Origin: Brachypodium distachyon
Lineage: Eukaryota; Streptophyta; Magnoliopsida; Poales; Poaceae
DNA length: 64,000 bases
Assembly: GCF_000005505.3 (NCBI RefSeq)
Contig: NC_016133.3
Coordinates: forward strand, 13,826,001 to 13,890,000
Direction of reading: 5' to 3'
Shown: piece after piece, positions 34,618 to 46,741 of the stretch
Layout of the letters: each line of letters opens with the position of its first letter
Position numbering within the stretch: position 1 is the first letter of the stretch
Position numbers and translations under genes: made by a program
Notes under the pieces: model-generated
What the model was told of the DNA's origin: nothing
The model's input: only the letters and a program-made list of their open reading frames with translations
Database searches by the model: none

Positions 34618-36271
34618 CTCCTACTCCTTCCTTACCAGCGCACAGTGTACTTGCTCTCCTTCACAACACTCCCCTGCCTTATTCCTCTGCAGGATCTTTG
34701 CTTGCTGCAGAAATGTGAAGGAAATCAATGGAGCTGCAGCTCAAGGTTATTGGCTTTTGCTTGGGGGGTTTGGAACTGCAGGACTTAGAGCCAGATCGAT
34801 GTGGTGAATGGTGATACACTCATATGCTAATGCACATGACATTGAAGTACTAGTCTATTCTCTGAGCCATGGGATCAATTAATAAGATGACGTGTATGCC
34901 ATTGACTTGCACTTACTGGGGAGAAGCTGATTGACTGCAGGAAAGATGACATGAGATTGCACGAGCTTTGTGCCGTCTATCACGCATCGGATGGTTGCGA
35001 GCAACCGCTGGTTTGGTGGATGATGATGTAAAACCGATGGTTTCACGGTAATGTAAAATTTCCTCTCCATTGCATACATACATGGCCGTCCAGAGTTGCA
35101 AAGTCAACAGGGAACAAGATGACAATTAATGAGATTCTTGTGTGCTTCTTGCTCAGATCTCCAGGCAGGAATCACCTCAAGATGAGTAATCTATTCATGG
35201 AGCAGCAGAAGGGGCTAGTGCTCCACCATGCATGCAGGACACCGGGTTTCTTTGACCTAGGCGAGCTCCATCAAAGGTCGTGTGAGATTTTATTAACCAT
35301 AATGGATGTGAAACCTAGTGCTACTCACATAGTCTAAATGGAATCGCCCAGAAGAGACACATAGGTAATTACTACTCCGTCTGTTGGTTTAATACTTCAA
35401 TTTACGCGAGGTGTGCATGATTTTGCCAAAACTGAACTTTGACTGCCTGTACTCTGTACATTGGTAATTTCGCAGAGAATACTTGTTTGTACTTACAAAA
35501 TCACAGCCTGCGAGGAAATTGCTTCTAAGCACGAATCCCGAGGTATTGATTTTCTGTCACGTAATCCATACATTGCTGCTAATTTTTAGTCGAAGTGTAT
35601 AATCTTGAAAAGCAAGAGACTCAAATAAGTAGAGTATTAAGCTTAGTTATAGCCATGTGATTGTCTTGGCAAAGTTTTTACCTTTGGGAAGGCAAGAGAA
35701 GTCTAGAAGATAGCATGGTAAGTTGGTAGCAGCACCTGCAGTTTCGATTTGCAGATGGATGATAGATCAGAGTGACCATTTCAACGACGAAATGGTGTCA
35801 TCGTGCATGGAATGAACACTGGACGGCTAATGGGCTGCACGTCGAGCTGTGCCATCAACATCAACATTCCTTGATTGGTGGTTGGGGGTTTATTTATATT
35901 CCTTCATTTACCTGTTCTTACTCACATAAAATTCAGGTTTTCAGATAAGTTTATTCCGGCGATCGTTCTTGGAAACGCAGGTCTTCTCTGCTCATGCGAA
36001 ACGTGGCAGCAACGAAAGAATAATTCTCAGAGATGAAATCCAGACATCGCAATTATGCATACATTGACCTAATGGCCTTTGACTCCAGAACTCAGACATC
36101 TCTGTTCCTTGACTGCCAAGACAGATCTTCCTACAAATACCAATAAGGTGGTGCATTGATTATGAAGTCTCCACCAGAGATAACACCAGCTGGTTTCTCA
36201 ATCTCCTGTACTGGCCCCCTGTGTGTGCAGCATCAAAAGTCAAAATCGAGCAGCGAGTCGCCGTCCTGACA
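34618..36271. other. Spacer upstream of the coiled-coil gene
   Basis: It includes the promoter and 5' UTR of the coiled-coil gene. The rest is AT-rich with only short frames, none recognisable. Confidence 0.5.
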
Positions 36272-36466
36272 ATGGCGTATGAAGCAGCAGAGGCCATTGC
36301 TCTCAAGGGTGACAATGGTGGCGTGAGAAGGAGAAGAAGCCATGAGCAGCAGCAAGAGGAGGTGAGCAAGGAGAAGCAGCAGCTCAGATGGAGATGGAAG
36401 AGCATCGCTCTCTGGATCGTCAGGAAGGTTCACGCTGCCTCTGATACCTCAGGGACGACGAAATGA
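36272..36466 (+). CDS. Possible small basic protein, 64 residues
   Basis: From ATG at 36272: MAYEAAEAIALKGDNGGVRR, then RRSHEQQQ, Lys/Gln-rich sequence and RWKSIALWIVRKVHAASD, stop at 36464-36466. CTGTGTGTGCAG just upstream could be a 3' splice site, so this might be a terminal exon. I do not recognise a family, and the reverse strand is also open, so this may be chance. Confidence 0.25.
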   Translation: MAYEAAEAIALKGDNGGVRRRRSHEQQQEEVSKEKQQLRWRWKSIALWIVRKVHAASDTSGTTK

Positions 36467-39400
36467 ATTGAAGGGCATGTGACAATTTTTTGTCTCATAC
36501 TCGTAGATGCTTAAAGATTGAAGGTTGTATTTCTTATATTTTTATTAGATCATGGTATATGATGTTGCCATACTGTATATTTATTTAGTAGCGCCAGTAG
36601 CTAGGGAAGTGTGTCATATCATCAAACTTGAGTTCTTCACCTGTAGTTGTAATTAGCGGCTGGTGCCATTTGTCGCGTAAGCAAGTGCCAAGGTCTGAAA
36701 TTATAGCAATCAAGAATTTCTTTGCATATATTTTTTTCTTTCAAAAAATAAAAAAGTCCATGCCGAAATTAAGAGCAGCAGCCAGCCAGGCATCTACCAA
36801 AAAGCTACACACACCAGAATGAATATAAATAACCTGCATTTCTGCATGGCCTAAAAGCTCACATCACTAGCAGCAACCTTTCTTCCTCTTTGCATACAAG
36901 CTCCAATAATCACCATGTTAAAGCTCCATGCATGACTCATACATATGCTTAGCTTAGTGAGGCACATTGCACTATTGCAGTGTCACTCACTCAGCTGCAC
37001 TGTTCTCCACTTCATTCCTCTGAAAGCTTTGTGCCTTTGGGCTCTGTAAAGCAGGGCTTTTCCTGTCCGGGCAATTAAGCTTATTCGAAATGCGTCATTT
37101 CTCTAAAACAGTTTTCGCTCTGAAAAGTTTCATGGAATAATAATACGTCATGCTATATATTGAATGTACACGTGCAAAATTTGGTAAAGAATGGGACCAT
37201 AAATATATACACACGTGTCATCCATTTGCTGACATCATTATGTAAAGGTGAAAGATGAGGCATACGATGGAACACATTGACATCGATCGGCTGCTGCTTT
37301 GCTTTGCTTTGCTCATTCGAAAATTTAGCTAAAAAATGCACATGGCAACATTATTACCATTTTCCTCAATAAAAAGTTAATGGCTGGTGAGATGATTAAC
37401 AAGTCCAGGGCGCCAATTATTCTTCCCTTGCGTTGTCAAAAGTTTGGCTTTTGTATGCTGTCAAAAAAAAAGTCTGGCTTTTGTAAGGGTTGGGTGCACG
37501 TAATGCCTTCTATCAATCAGTTGATGTAACAAACACAAAGGTGGCTTTGAAAATGATAAAGTTATCAGTAGCATGGAGTCTCTCAGATCGTTAGCCTGAT
37601 TAGATTCTTCTCCAGTGTTGAGTTTGGCTCCTTAATTTAGTTCCTGGATGAATGATTTGATGAACACGTGGATGATCAAATGTTTCCACCCCAAGCTTGG
37701 AAACGCTCTCTAAAAGTTGTGAAAAATATGAGAAATAATCGAGTGCATACTGCATAGATACTACAAAAATATATGTCATGCCAGAAAATACAAAAAGAAA
37801 ATTAACAGAGCAAATAATTAACACTTCATGGCTAGCCAAAACTGAATTAGCTTTGAGCCTAGTACTATATAGTATTTGGAAACAACTGAATCTTAAAAGG
37901 AAATAGGAGAAGGGGATACAAGAAGAGAAGATGCCGAGAACCAAGCATAACTTGGGTGGTCAGGCAGCTAGGTGCATGTGCTGGCAGCTCACCAAAATTC
38001 GATCTTCGAAGATTGCACTTTGATGTCTCACTTTATAAAAATTATATATTTATATACTGTCGGACTGCAATCGTGCAGGTATTATTTTTTAAAGTCAAAA
38101 AAGAAGAAGAGAAGATGCCACGCACAGGCATGGCGTGACGTCCTGAGTGCAGCCCCTTTTTGTGTTTTGTTTTCTTGGGATCGTCCATTGAGCCACGCAG
38201 TATCCAGATTCCATTTTCAGGTTGCACTCGGAAAGAGACATCTGACATTATCTTAAGAACTACCAAATGACATGCATAACTTAGAATTGCCTTGTTTTCG
38301 GCACAATAATACATTATCATCAATTTTGTGTGGCAACAAGACGTTATCCTGCATTTTGCCATATCTCCTTTGCGTGGCACTCTGATTTGGTCCTAATCAA
38401 GGCTAATACCTCCTTTTCGATTTTCTTTTCTTTTGCTATAATTGTAGCTAGTTCAAATTGGACCATGAATTCAACACACTAACACTATCTTCATTGAATT
38501 TCTCTTCTTTGTTTTTCGGTCCGTGTATCCTTTTTGATCTAAATTTGTGACAAGTGTATATTGTAAAAAATTCAGAATCTTTTACTACTTTTAGTGGGCG
38601 TTTCCGGCCTCCGCTGCACAAAAATGTGCATTTTGTTTTACAAAGCTCCAAATTAAAGACATACACGGTACACTTTATAGTTCTGTTTTGTACTTTACAC
38701 GCATTTTATTCTACACCGTATCAAGCTGCAAACACATATGTGTATATGGATAGCATATGCCATATACGGGAGATGCAAAAATAAAATAAAATCATGTAGC
38801 ATATGCCACTGTATTGGAGATGCATACTCATATATACTTCTTTTTAGAGAAGAAGAAGAAGAAGATAGAAATCTTATTTTCATGTAGCATATATATGACA
38901 CACATTGGAGACATTGTGATGTGAGAGTCTTGGTCATCAACCATTACTTCTCCGCTGCTAAATGGAATCCTTCGATGCCTTGCCTTTGCAACCTTTTTCT
39001 CTCAATTGGTCCTTTTATTGTTTCCCTTTTCTCTCTTTTTTGTGTGAAAGAATCCATGCAAGTTTTGGTTAACGTCACAGCGAGCTCCTTTAATATGACA
39101 ATCAAGCAATTCATTTAGGACTCTTAATTTAGTCTAGCCTTTCTAGTCACCAAAATCCGATGCCATTTTTGTGTGTGTATACTATGAATAAATACGATAC
39201 CATGTCAATTTGAAGGATTGAACCCAAGTAGGTGAGAACAAACAACCTTACTCTCACCATAGCCACAGACCCCTTCGTAAAATCCGACATGCTGATGGTT
39301 CATCGCTTCATATTCTGTAAGGTTGTTAATTACATCCATTTACTGATTGCCTTTTCTTCCTTGTGAAATAGCAAGGAAGAAAATGTGCTTGAGCAAATAA

Positions 39401-41418
39401 TGGAGGAGAAAGTGACCTCGACTGTTTTACCATCTCATACAAATATATATATAAGCAAAAAGATACATGTAGCTATATCGTAAAACATATCAAAACCGAT
39501 ATATATCTATGCACCTTTTGTTCTAAATAAAATCGGCCTGAGAATTACAGCAAGAATACGGTAGGATTAGAAAGTTAGAAGGTTTGTGACTTGTGAGGCT
39601 ACCCATGGAGCATAACATTTTTCCTAAGAATAAATAAACTAAAAAAACTAAAAAAACTAAAAAATAATTTTCTCAGCAAGAGAGTAAAAAAATAAAATAA
39701 ACGAGAGGATGACCATGAAGGAACCCTCGGAGCAAAGAAACGGTTAGGTAAAAAGGGAAAAAAGATCACCTCTCCAAAAGTTTGAAAAGAAATGCCGGAT
39801 GGGGACTAAGGCAGCTTTAGGTAATGCTGCATTAATTCAGCAAGGAGCTGTAATTGCAGCCGTCAATGGTCTCTAGCCGGCTTAATTAACTAGTATATTT
39901 ACTAGTTAATGTTTGTGCTTTAATCTTGGAGTATCTTCTTTAATTAGGTCCTAACGTTGCCATCTTCTTGATTTCGAGCCTTGGGAGGAAGAAAGGAGAA
40001 TGCTTCGTTGCCACGCACCAGTATGCTACTAGTTCCTCTTGTCAATGGCATTTTGTATTCTTTTATTGAGATTCCTTTGGAAAAAGTTAAAACAAGATTG
40101 AGAAACATGTCTTCTGTTCAAATGGCGGGAGTGATTTTTTTCTTTGAAAATAAAAGCTTTATTGATCTTCGATACATCCATGGGAGTAATCTTTTATGTT
40201 ATCCCGTGGTGATCAAGAAAAGCAATTCTACAGGCAGATTTTAGTGATATGATTGGCTGTGCCACCGGAAAAGTGAACAATTAATAGATGAAAAGGACAA
40301 GCATTGCCATTGAGTTACATCAAATTGCAAAGAAGACCTCTTTTGGGGGATATTAGGGACAGGCTACAAATTAAAGGGGTGCAGCCAATTGGATCAAATA
40401 AACATGGTGGTCAATCTAGTTAATAAATTGCATCATGCATGGATGGAATCTAGTAACATGCGTGAGATCCCATCACATAGTACTAAAATGGACCCTTCTC
40501 ATATTTCTCGCCTTTGTACAAGCATGCATGTCTTCAATGGTTTAAAAATGAACAAGTCTTCAAGAGTTCCCAAGGATATTAGTAATCCGAACACCTTGTG
40601 ATGATTACGCTAGCAGGGATAACTCATAAGATGTCTTGCGTACGTACTTCAATCCAAACCCTTGTAATGATTACAAAGATTCTCTGCAGGTGTACCTCTT
40701 GATTGTACTTAGAATTATTTTTAGGAACACAATACAGATGCAATCACTCACACACACACGTACACTCACCCCTATAAACCACGCACGCACACCTGATCCC
40801 TATGAGCACCTTTGAGAGATTGGACCGCCGGTAGATTATCTTGAGATTGACGAAGTCACCACAGGCGCTTCGTAATACTATGTTAAGAGTAATTCAAGTT
40901 TTTTCTGAGTCTTGTGTGCTTAATTATATAGACCTTTGTCCCTAATCCTTATCTGAGATCAGGCAAAGCTGATGTGATGTTCATTCACAATCAGAAGTTT
41001 TCAAAATTACTCTCTGTAATCCCTCCGATAAGGCGATAATGATGCGTTTCAAGGACAAATTTGGGACCTATCTGCCTAAACAGCGTGTGTACATAGAACT
41101 ACATACTTAACCTCAGATAATGATACACTTTACCTACCAAAGTACTTATCAATTGCCACTTGCCGGTAGTTACTTTTCTTGGTTTTTCCCCTACTACTTT
41201 ACACCTCAAAGTTACCATCTTTCTGGTACACGTGAGTCTTCCGTTACCTTTTTTTAAACCCCTGATTGCTTGGTGATCATGTAATCTATTCTATTATATA
41301 TATATATATATATATAATGGAAAGTAAGATATCGTTCGTCCATATAGGCAAAATTATCTAAACCATTGATTATATCAGGTCTAAATTATAACCTTGAATA
41401 TTTGTCACATATATAGAA
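36467..41418. other. Gene-poor AT-rich spacer
   Basis: About 5 kb without a supported gene. It contains three degenerate copies of a CATGTAGCATATG...TTGGAGATGCA unit (38750-38915), an A-rich stretch with repeated AAAAAACTA (39634-39665), a TTTTCTTTGAAAATAAAAGC tail-like sequence near 40137 that resembles the 3' end of a retroelement on the minus strand, a dispersed CACACA-rich repeat shared with 3638-3740 (40722-40870), and a (TA)n run at 41295-41317. Confidence 0.5.
38750..38915. repeat. Three degenerate copies of a short AT-rich unit
   Basis: AGCATATGCCATATACGGGA, then GATGCA; GTAGCATATGCCACTGTATT, then GGAGATGCA; and GTAGCATATATATGACACAC, then ATTGGAGACA. Spacing is irregular. Confidence 0.45.
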
Positions 41419-42280
41419 GAGTAAATTTCAAGAAACCACAGGTTTTGGAGCTAGAATTTCAATGGGCCACAAGTTATGAGCCTAATTGTTTCAGAAAATC
41501 CAAATGACCCTGTTTTATCAATTTGACAGCGAATCCGACAGGGACGGCCCACAGCTCAGACGCTTTCTTTATTCACATAGCTCCCCTTCTTCCTCTGTAT
41601 TCACGACCTTCTCCCTATCCCCTTCTACCACCTTTGTCCATCCTTGTCTTCACCGACTCTAGGAGCCACCTTCATCTTCACCGACTTCGGCTGACCACTG
41701 CCGCCACCTGATCTCCCTGTCCAGCGAACCCTGGACCCCGAAGTAGAGCGAAGGTGAGGGCGGAGCCGCGGCGGTGGTCGGCGAGGGCAGAGCGGCGGCG
41801 GCAGAGCAGCAGAGCGGCGGCGAGGGCAGGGCAGCAGAGCGGCGGCGGCGGCGGCGGCGTGCAGCAGGACGGCGGCCTGCAGAAGAACGGTGCCCCGCAG
41901 GGAGCGGCGGCGGCAGCGGCGTCTAGCGGGGAGCGGCGGCGGCGGTTGAGGCGCGGCCGCGCGCGGGTTCGGAGGCACCGAGGCAGCCAGGTAATTTTCC
42001 GTTTTTTTAATGCCATATGTTGTTTTTTTTGGAAAAATGTTATTTGTTGTTGGGTGCAAATATAGACTTGGATGAGGGGCTGGGGAAAAAAGAGTTCGTC
42101 TGACGTGGCGTCTGAGTTGTGAGCCGCCCCTGTCGGATTTGCTGTCAAATTGACAAAACCGAGTCATTTGGGTTTTCTGAAACAATTAGGCTCATAACTT
42201 GTGGTTTTCTGTTGCAAAGCACAAAACTTGTGCCCCCGTGAAATCCAACACCAAAACCTGTGGTTTTTTGAAATTTACTC
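41419..42280. mobile_element. Non-autonomous Mutator-like element with GC-rich cargo (Pack-MULE-like)
   Basis: 862 bp with terminal inverted repeats of about 140 bp. The left end is GAGTAAATTTCAAGAAACCA, then CAGGTTTTGG; the right end is CCAAAACCTGTGGTTTTTTG, then AAATTTACTC. Inner matches include AGGCTCATAACTTGTGG with CCACAAGTTATGAGCCT, and CAATTTGACAGCGAATCCGA with TCGGATTTGCTGTCAAATTG. Flanking 9-mers TATATAGAA (41410-41418) and TGTATAGAA (42281-42289) match at 8 of 9. The interior (about 41530-41990) is strongly GC-rich with GGC triplet runs and looks like captured gene sequence, though I cannot name the donor gene. Confidence 0.82.
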
Positions 42281-45200
42281 TGTATAGAAAGTTGAACCCA
42301 AGTTTCTAACCGTACTATTAGACTTCACAAACAAGACTCGCCATGTTACTTAATGAAAGATTAAACCATTAAGTCCCCGTTCGGTTGCAGCATTCCCCAA
42401 AGGTATCAGAGTGGATTGGGGGAAAAGTTGAACTAAAAACCGATCGTTCCCGTTGAACCCGGCCGGGAAGGGCAGATCCGAACAGGGCCTAACTAAGTGG
42501 GACAATAGACAACAGGGACGAGGAATGAAAAAGATGGAAACTTGAAGATTACGGGTGCTATAGTTTTGCTTGACAAAACACGGATCTTAGTTAAGCTGGT
42601 GTTCTTGCGTAGTCACACACCAAGTTACTTAATGCAAAGATTTCTTCAAAATTACCACCGTATAATTATAATAAAGCTATAATATTTTATATATGTCAAT
42701 TGATATATTAATTTGCAGGAAATTTAACCGATTTTTTAATACAATATGTAGCAAGTCTAGCCGCACAAATGGGTGGACCACCCAGCTAACAGAAGAGCCT
42801 CCCGGTTTTTCCATTCTGATGTGCACACAACCAAGGTGATGATGTATGTATATTTACCCATATCTTTGCACAAATGCACCTGATTAATCTACTAAAAAGA
42901 ATGATTAGTGCATCCTAAGCTAGCATGAGGTCCTGGTGATAACATTTGTTAGCAAAAGCAGCCCTGCAAATTGGCGCTTCCTTTCTGAACGCAGGTGCCT
43001 CCTTGTATATAACCTTGTACATGGGCTTCATTTGGGCATGCAATGCAAGTGGTGTCCTTTGGTCCTCAAGCCATAGCACACATATATAGATATGGAAACC
43101 TCCTGATCCATTTCTTGCTGTTTCATTGCTCAGTTTCGTATTTCTGCCCCCTCCTTATTGGGTTTCATCCTTACACCAAGGTACAAATAGTTACTAATAG
43201 CTTACTCAATTCTCTTCTTCTTTGATTCATTCAACTTCTGCATTTATTCATTACTAGTTACATAACTTACATGTAGAGTGATGTAAAATAGTATTAGTCA
43301 GATATGTCTTTTAGACAACAGCACATAGTTAATGATATGTATATGTGAGGTATTCATGGAGAAAATTAGGAAGGTGATCCATAACACAATTGACAATTAT
43401 GTATAGAAGTCTGTGTGGACAGGATAAAGTGTTCATGGCGAGTGATCAAACATGTAAACCTCCTTTCAGGAGCATATCTTCCTCTAGGGTAATATTATAA
43501 GAGCATATCTTCCATCGTGTTCTTGCATCGCCACACACCGTTAGTTGATTGGTCGCAGCTGACGCATCGACTACTTTCTTCTCTTATGTCATATTGTCCA
43601 TACAAAGATGAGGGGAAAAGATTATATACTTTTTTTCCTTCAAAAAGAGGAAACCAACAGATCTGTGTTCAGCTTAAGATCATACTACAAGACTGTATGC
43701 TTTCATACAATAACACCCTATAAAGAAACAGGGATGGTCTATTTGTAAGTTTGAAATCTTCTTAGATCTTAGTCATCTTTCTATAGATGCTAACACCAAA
43801 GTACCCAACCATCCTCTTCTACTCATATACTATAAGCTAAAGAATTGCAGTTAAGTTATACAAAAAAAATGCACAGTTTTAACACTGAAGTTTTAGGCTA
43901 GGTGGCGTGCAATTTTACGTGATTGAGGTTTATGGAAAACTGAACCAATTTACTAAAACAAATCAGGAATTTTGAATAATCTGCGATAGATACTACGCAA
44001 GCAGATGTTGTGCTTTAGGACCCGTGAAGTTTTCTTCCAGATGAAAGCCGGAAGATTTCTTCCCAGTACTTAAGCCAAAAAATCCCCTTGCCTGTCCCTG
44101 CAGGTCGAGCTTTTTTATTAAGCCAAAAAAGGATTATGTAAATATTCAGGTGACTCATCAAATCCTTTCTCATTTTACTATTTGAGTTTAGGCGGTCAAC
44201 TGAAGTATATATAAGCTATGGAGCTTTACCCTGGATACCTTGAAGACCGTTTCAGCTTCCACAAACACAGGTGAGCATCTCCTAACAATCCATAGATGTT
44301 CCATCTGAACTGTACTGGATGGTTCTAGTACAAAGGTAAATAAAAGAAAAAGGAGCAAACAGAGGTGTGAATATATATTAGAGGCGCCAAAACAGAGTGG
44401 AAGCTTAGCCATGAAGTGTTACAGGTTACAATCGACTAAACTTTGGGGTTTAGCATAGGAATAGCAAGTGGGCAGTGGGCTGTTGCACACTGGCAAGCCA
44501 CTATGCTATTCCAAAGTGAGGTCAGGTCCAAAGTTCTGGGGTTTGTGCTCTGCTTTGCTTTTGGAATCTCCTTAAATTTCAAGTGGTACAGCATCATGAG
44601 TACATGGGATGGCACAAAGAGAGATTTCTCTTTCTTGTGCAGAATTCTTAGTAGATTCGACCAGCCTATCAAATCTAGTGGTGTAGCTTAACACAAAAAC
44701 ATTTTTTTCTTTTGCGAGAATTGAACAGGATAAGCAAAAACTAGGAAAAATTTGAAAAACTACGTTGAACAAACAAGAAATAAATTAAACGAAGAGAGAT
44801 TCTCTAGTTAAACACGGGTGAAAAATCAAGGCGCCCAATTTTGACACATATTTACATCAAGTTTTCTCCCCTCTTCTTTTGAAAACACGAAAAATCTTCA
44901 TCGGATCGTTTTAGTCAAACAGACAAGGGCGTAAAAGGAAAGCCATAACAACACGGAAACAGAATACTTCTCCGTCATTCTCATGAATATAAATGTTCCG
45001 GAATGGCACATATGCATGCCGCCTAAAATGCACCGGCGGAGGACGCGAGATCCCATGACATGATCATAAAGTTAAGCATCAGATCCCGAGGCCTAGAGCT
45101 GAAGCCTGATAAATCAGAATGTATTTTCTGAGAAATGAAAAATAAGCTGAGCAGGGCACTTAAAAATTTCTTAAGCCGTGGAGATTATTTTGGCTGAACA

Positions 45201-46741
45201 GCATGGCGGTGGTTTGGTTGGACAGGAGATCCTGATTCCTTGGTGGGTATGCTAGGCTAGGCGGTATCCACCCAGCTAGTGAAATTCCAAAACTTTCCAA
45301 GTGATGGAAGCCGCACACATCATCACTGCCAACTGGTTAGCTAACTCGCCAACAAGGACCCCGGCCTTTGTCGGTGTAGGTACATATGTTCATGGCGGGT
45401 CACAACTTTTCAGAAGATGTTTGATTTCTCTCCGTTCCTAGACGTAAAATAGTCTAGCTATGTCTTAAGTGAAACTTCCAAAAATTTAACCAAATCTATA
45501 GAAAAAAGCTTTCCAGCATCTATAACTCTAAATTAGTTTTATTAAATCAGTCGTGATATATATCTTATCATATACTTATTTAACATTCTAGGTATTGATA
45601 CATTTTCCGCAAACTCGATCAAAACTTGAAAATTCTCAAATTACGATAGAGGTAGAACATCTTATATTTAGGGACGAAGAAAAATCAAACGGTTTATTCT
45701 AGAAAGACACGACCGCGACCAAGGCTGCCCCAAACTTAAACGAGGAAGTTAGAACATCTTATATATTTAGGAACATAAAAGGTACTAAGTAGTTTACAAG
45801 GTTCGAAATATAACAAACGTTGCCTTGTTGCGTGGCTAGAAGTAATGTGTGTTAACATTTTTGAAAGATCATTATATGTGTACGCTCTTCAGTGAAGCTA
45901 CGTACGGAGTCGTAAGATTACCGCTAATGGCGCTGCTGATGCGGCGTGACGGCAGCGGTGACGCCGCCACCGCCGACCCCCATCGCTAAAGTCAAGCGAG
46001 AGATTAGTTAGTTAAGAGCTGGAGTAAATTATCAGAGCCCGTCAGCACGCACGTTGCAGTCAGTGCATGGCCGGCCGGCCGTCCAGTTCAAGCCGCTGAC
46101 GTCGGCTCGTTGCCCGCTGGCCCCTGGGCCCGGTCGGTCCGTGGGGACCGGCACTCATGGCTCTCGCCCGCTGAACCAACCCGTGACCGACAGGTGGCCC
46201 CCCACCGTCAAACCGAAGCTGCAGTGGCCAGGCCTACTGGTTGGTGCCCGGGCCGGGCTTGCGCTCGTGTTTTTTTTTGTCCGCAAGGCGGGGAGCTCTG
46301 TTTGTCGTGCAAGAAGCTGGGTTCGGTCCAAATCCAACACAACACAGCTAAGCTTAGATTAGCTTAGCTAAGCTAGCTAGAGGTTGTAGCTAGCAAGCAA
46401 GCAAGCAAAGCGGATCGTGCCGTGCGTGCAGACAACACGTCGAGAGAGTGAGAGTGTGGAAGGATTGGATTGGAGAAAGAGAGTGTGTGGCGAGCTCAGC
46501 TGGCATCCCATTCTTCCTTCCTTCCCTTGGCAGCTCATCGTCGCCATCGTCATCAAGGTTGTTGTCGCACTCGCTGCTAAGACCAAACCAACCAACTACC
46601 GTCTTCTTCCCTCTTCCTTCGTCAGCCGTTCTGCTTTGCCTTCTCGCTCCATCCCTTCCCTGGTGCTGAATTTCCTTGGTTCCTTTGGCCACGAGCAGAG
46701 GAGGAGGAGGAGGAGGAGGAGCTCCCGGCGGCGGCAGGTAC
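42281..46741. other. Gene-poor spacer and bZIP promoter
   Basis: No supported gene. 42371-42493 has inverted ends GTCCCCGTTCGG and CCGAACAGGGC and may be a small DNA-transposon derivative. 45425-45680 contains AT-rich inverted sequence between TCTCCGTTCCTAGAC and AGGGACGAAG, perhaps an older MITE. From about 46020 it becomes GC-rich, and 46300-46741 looks like the promoter and 5' UTR of the bZIP gene. Confidence 0.45.

Noticed and set aside
41295..41317. (TA)n run
   Set aside because: Simple microsatellite; no evidence of function.
41625..42185. Minus-strand open frame of 186 codons
   Set aside because: It runs across the MULE interior and its terminal repeat, and is low-complexity Pro/Arg sequence from GGC repeats; kept only as possible captured cargo.
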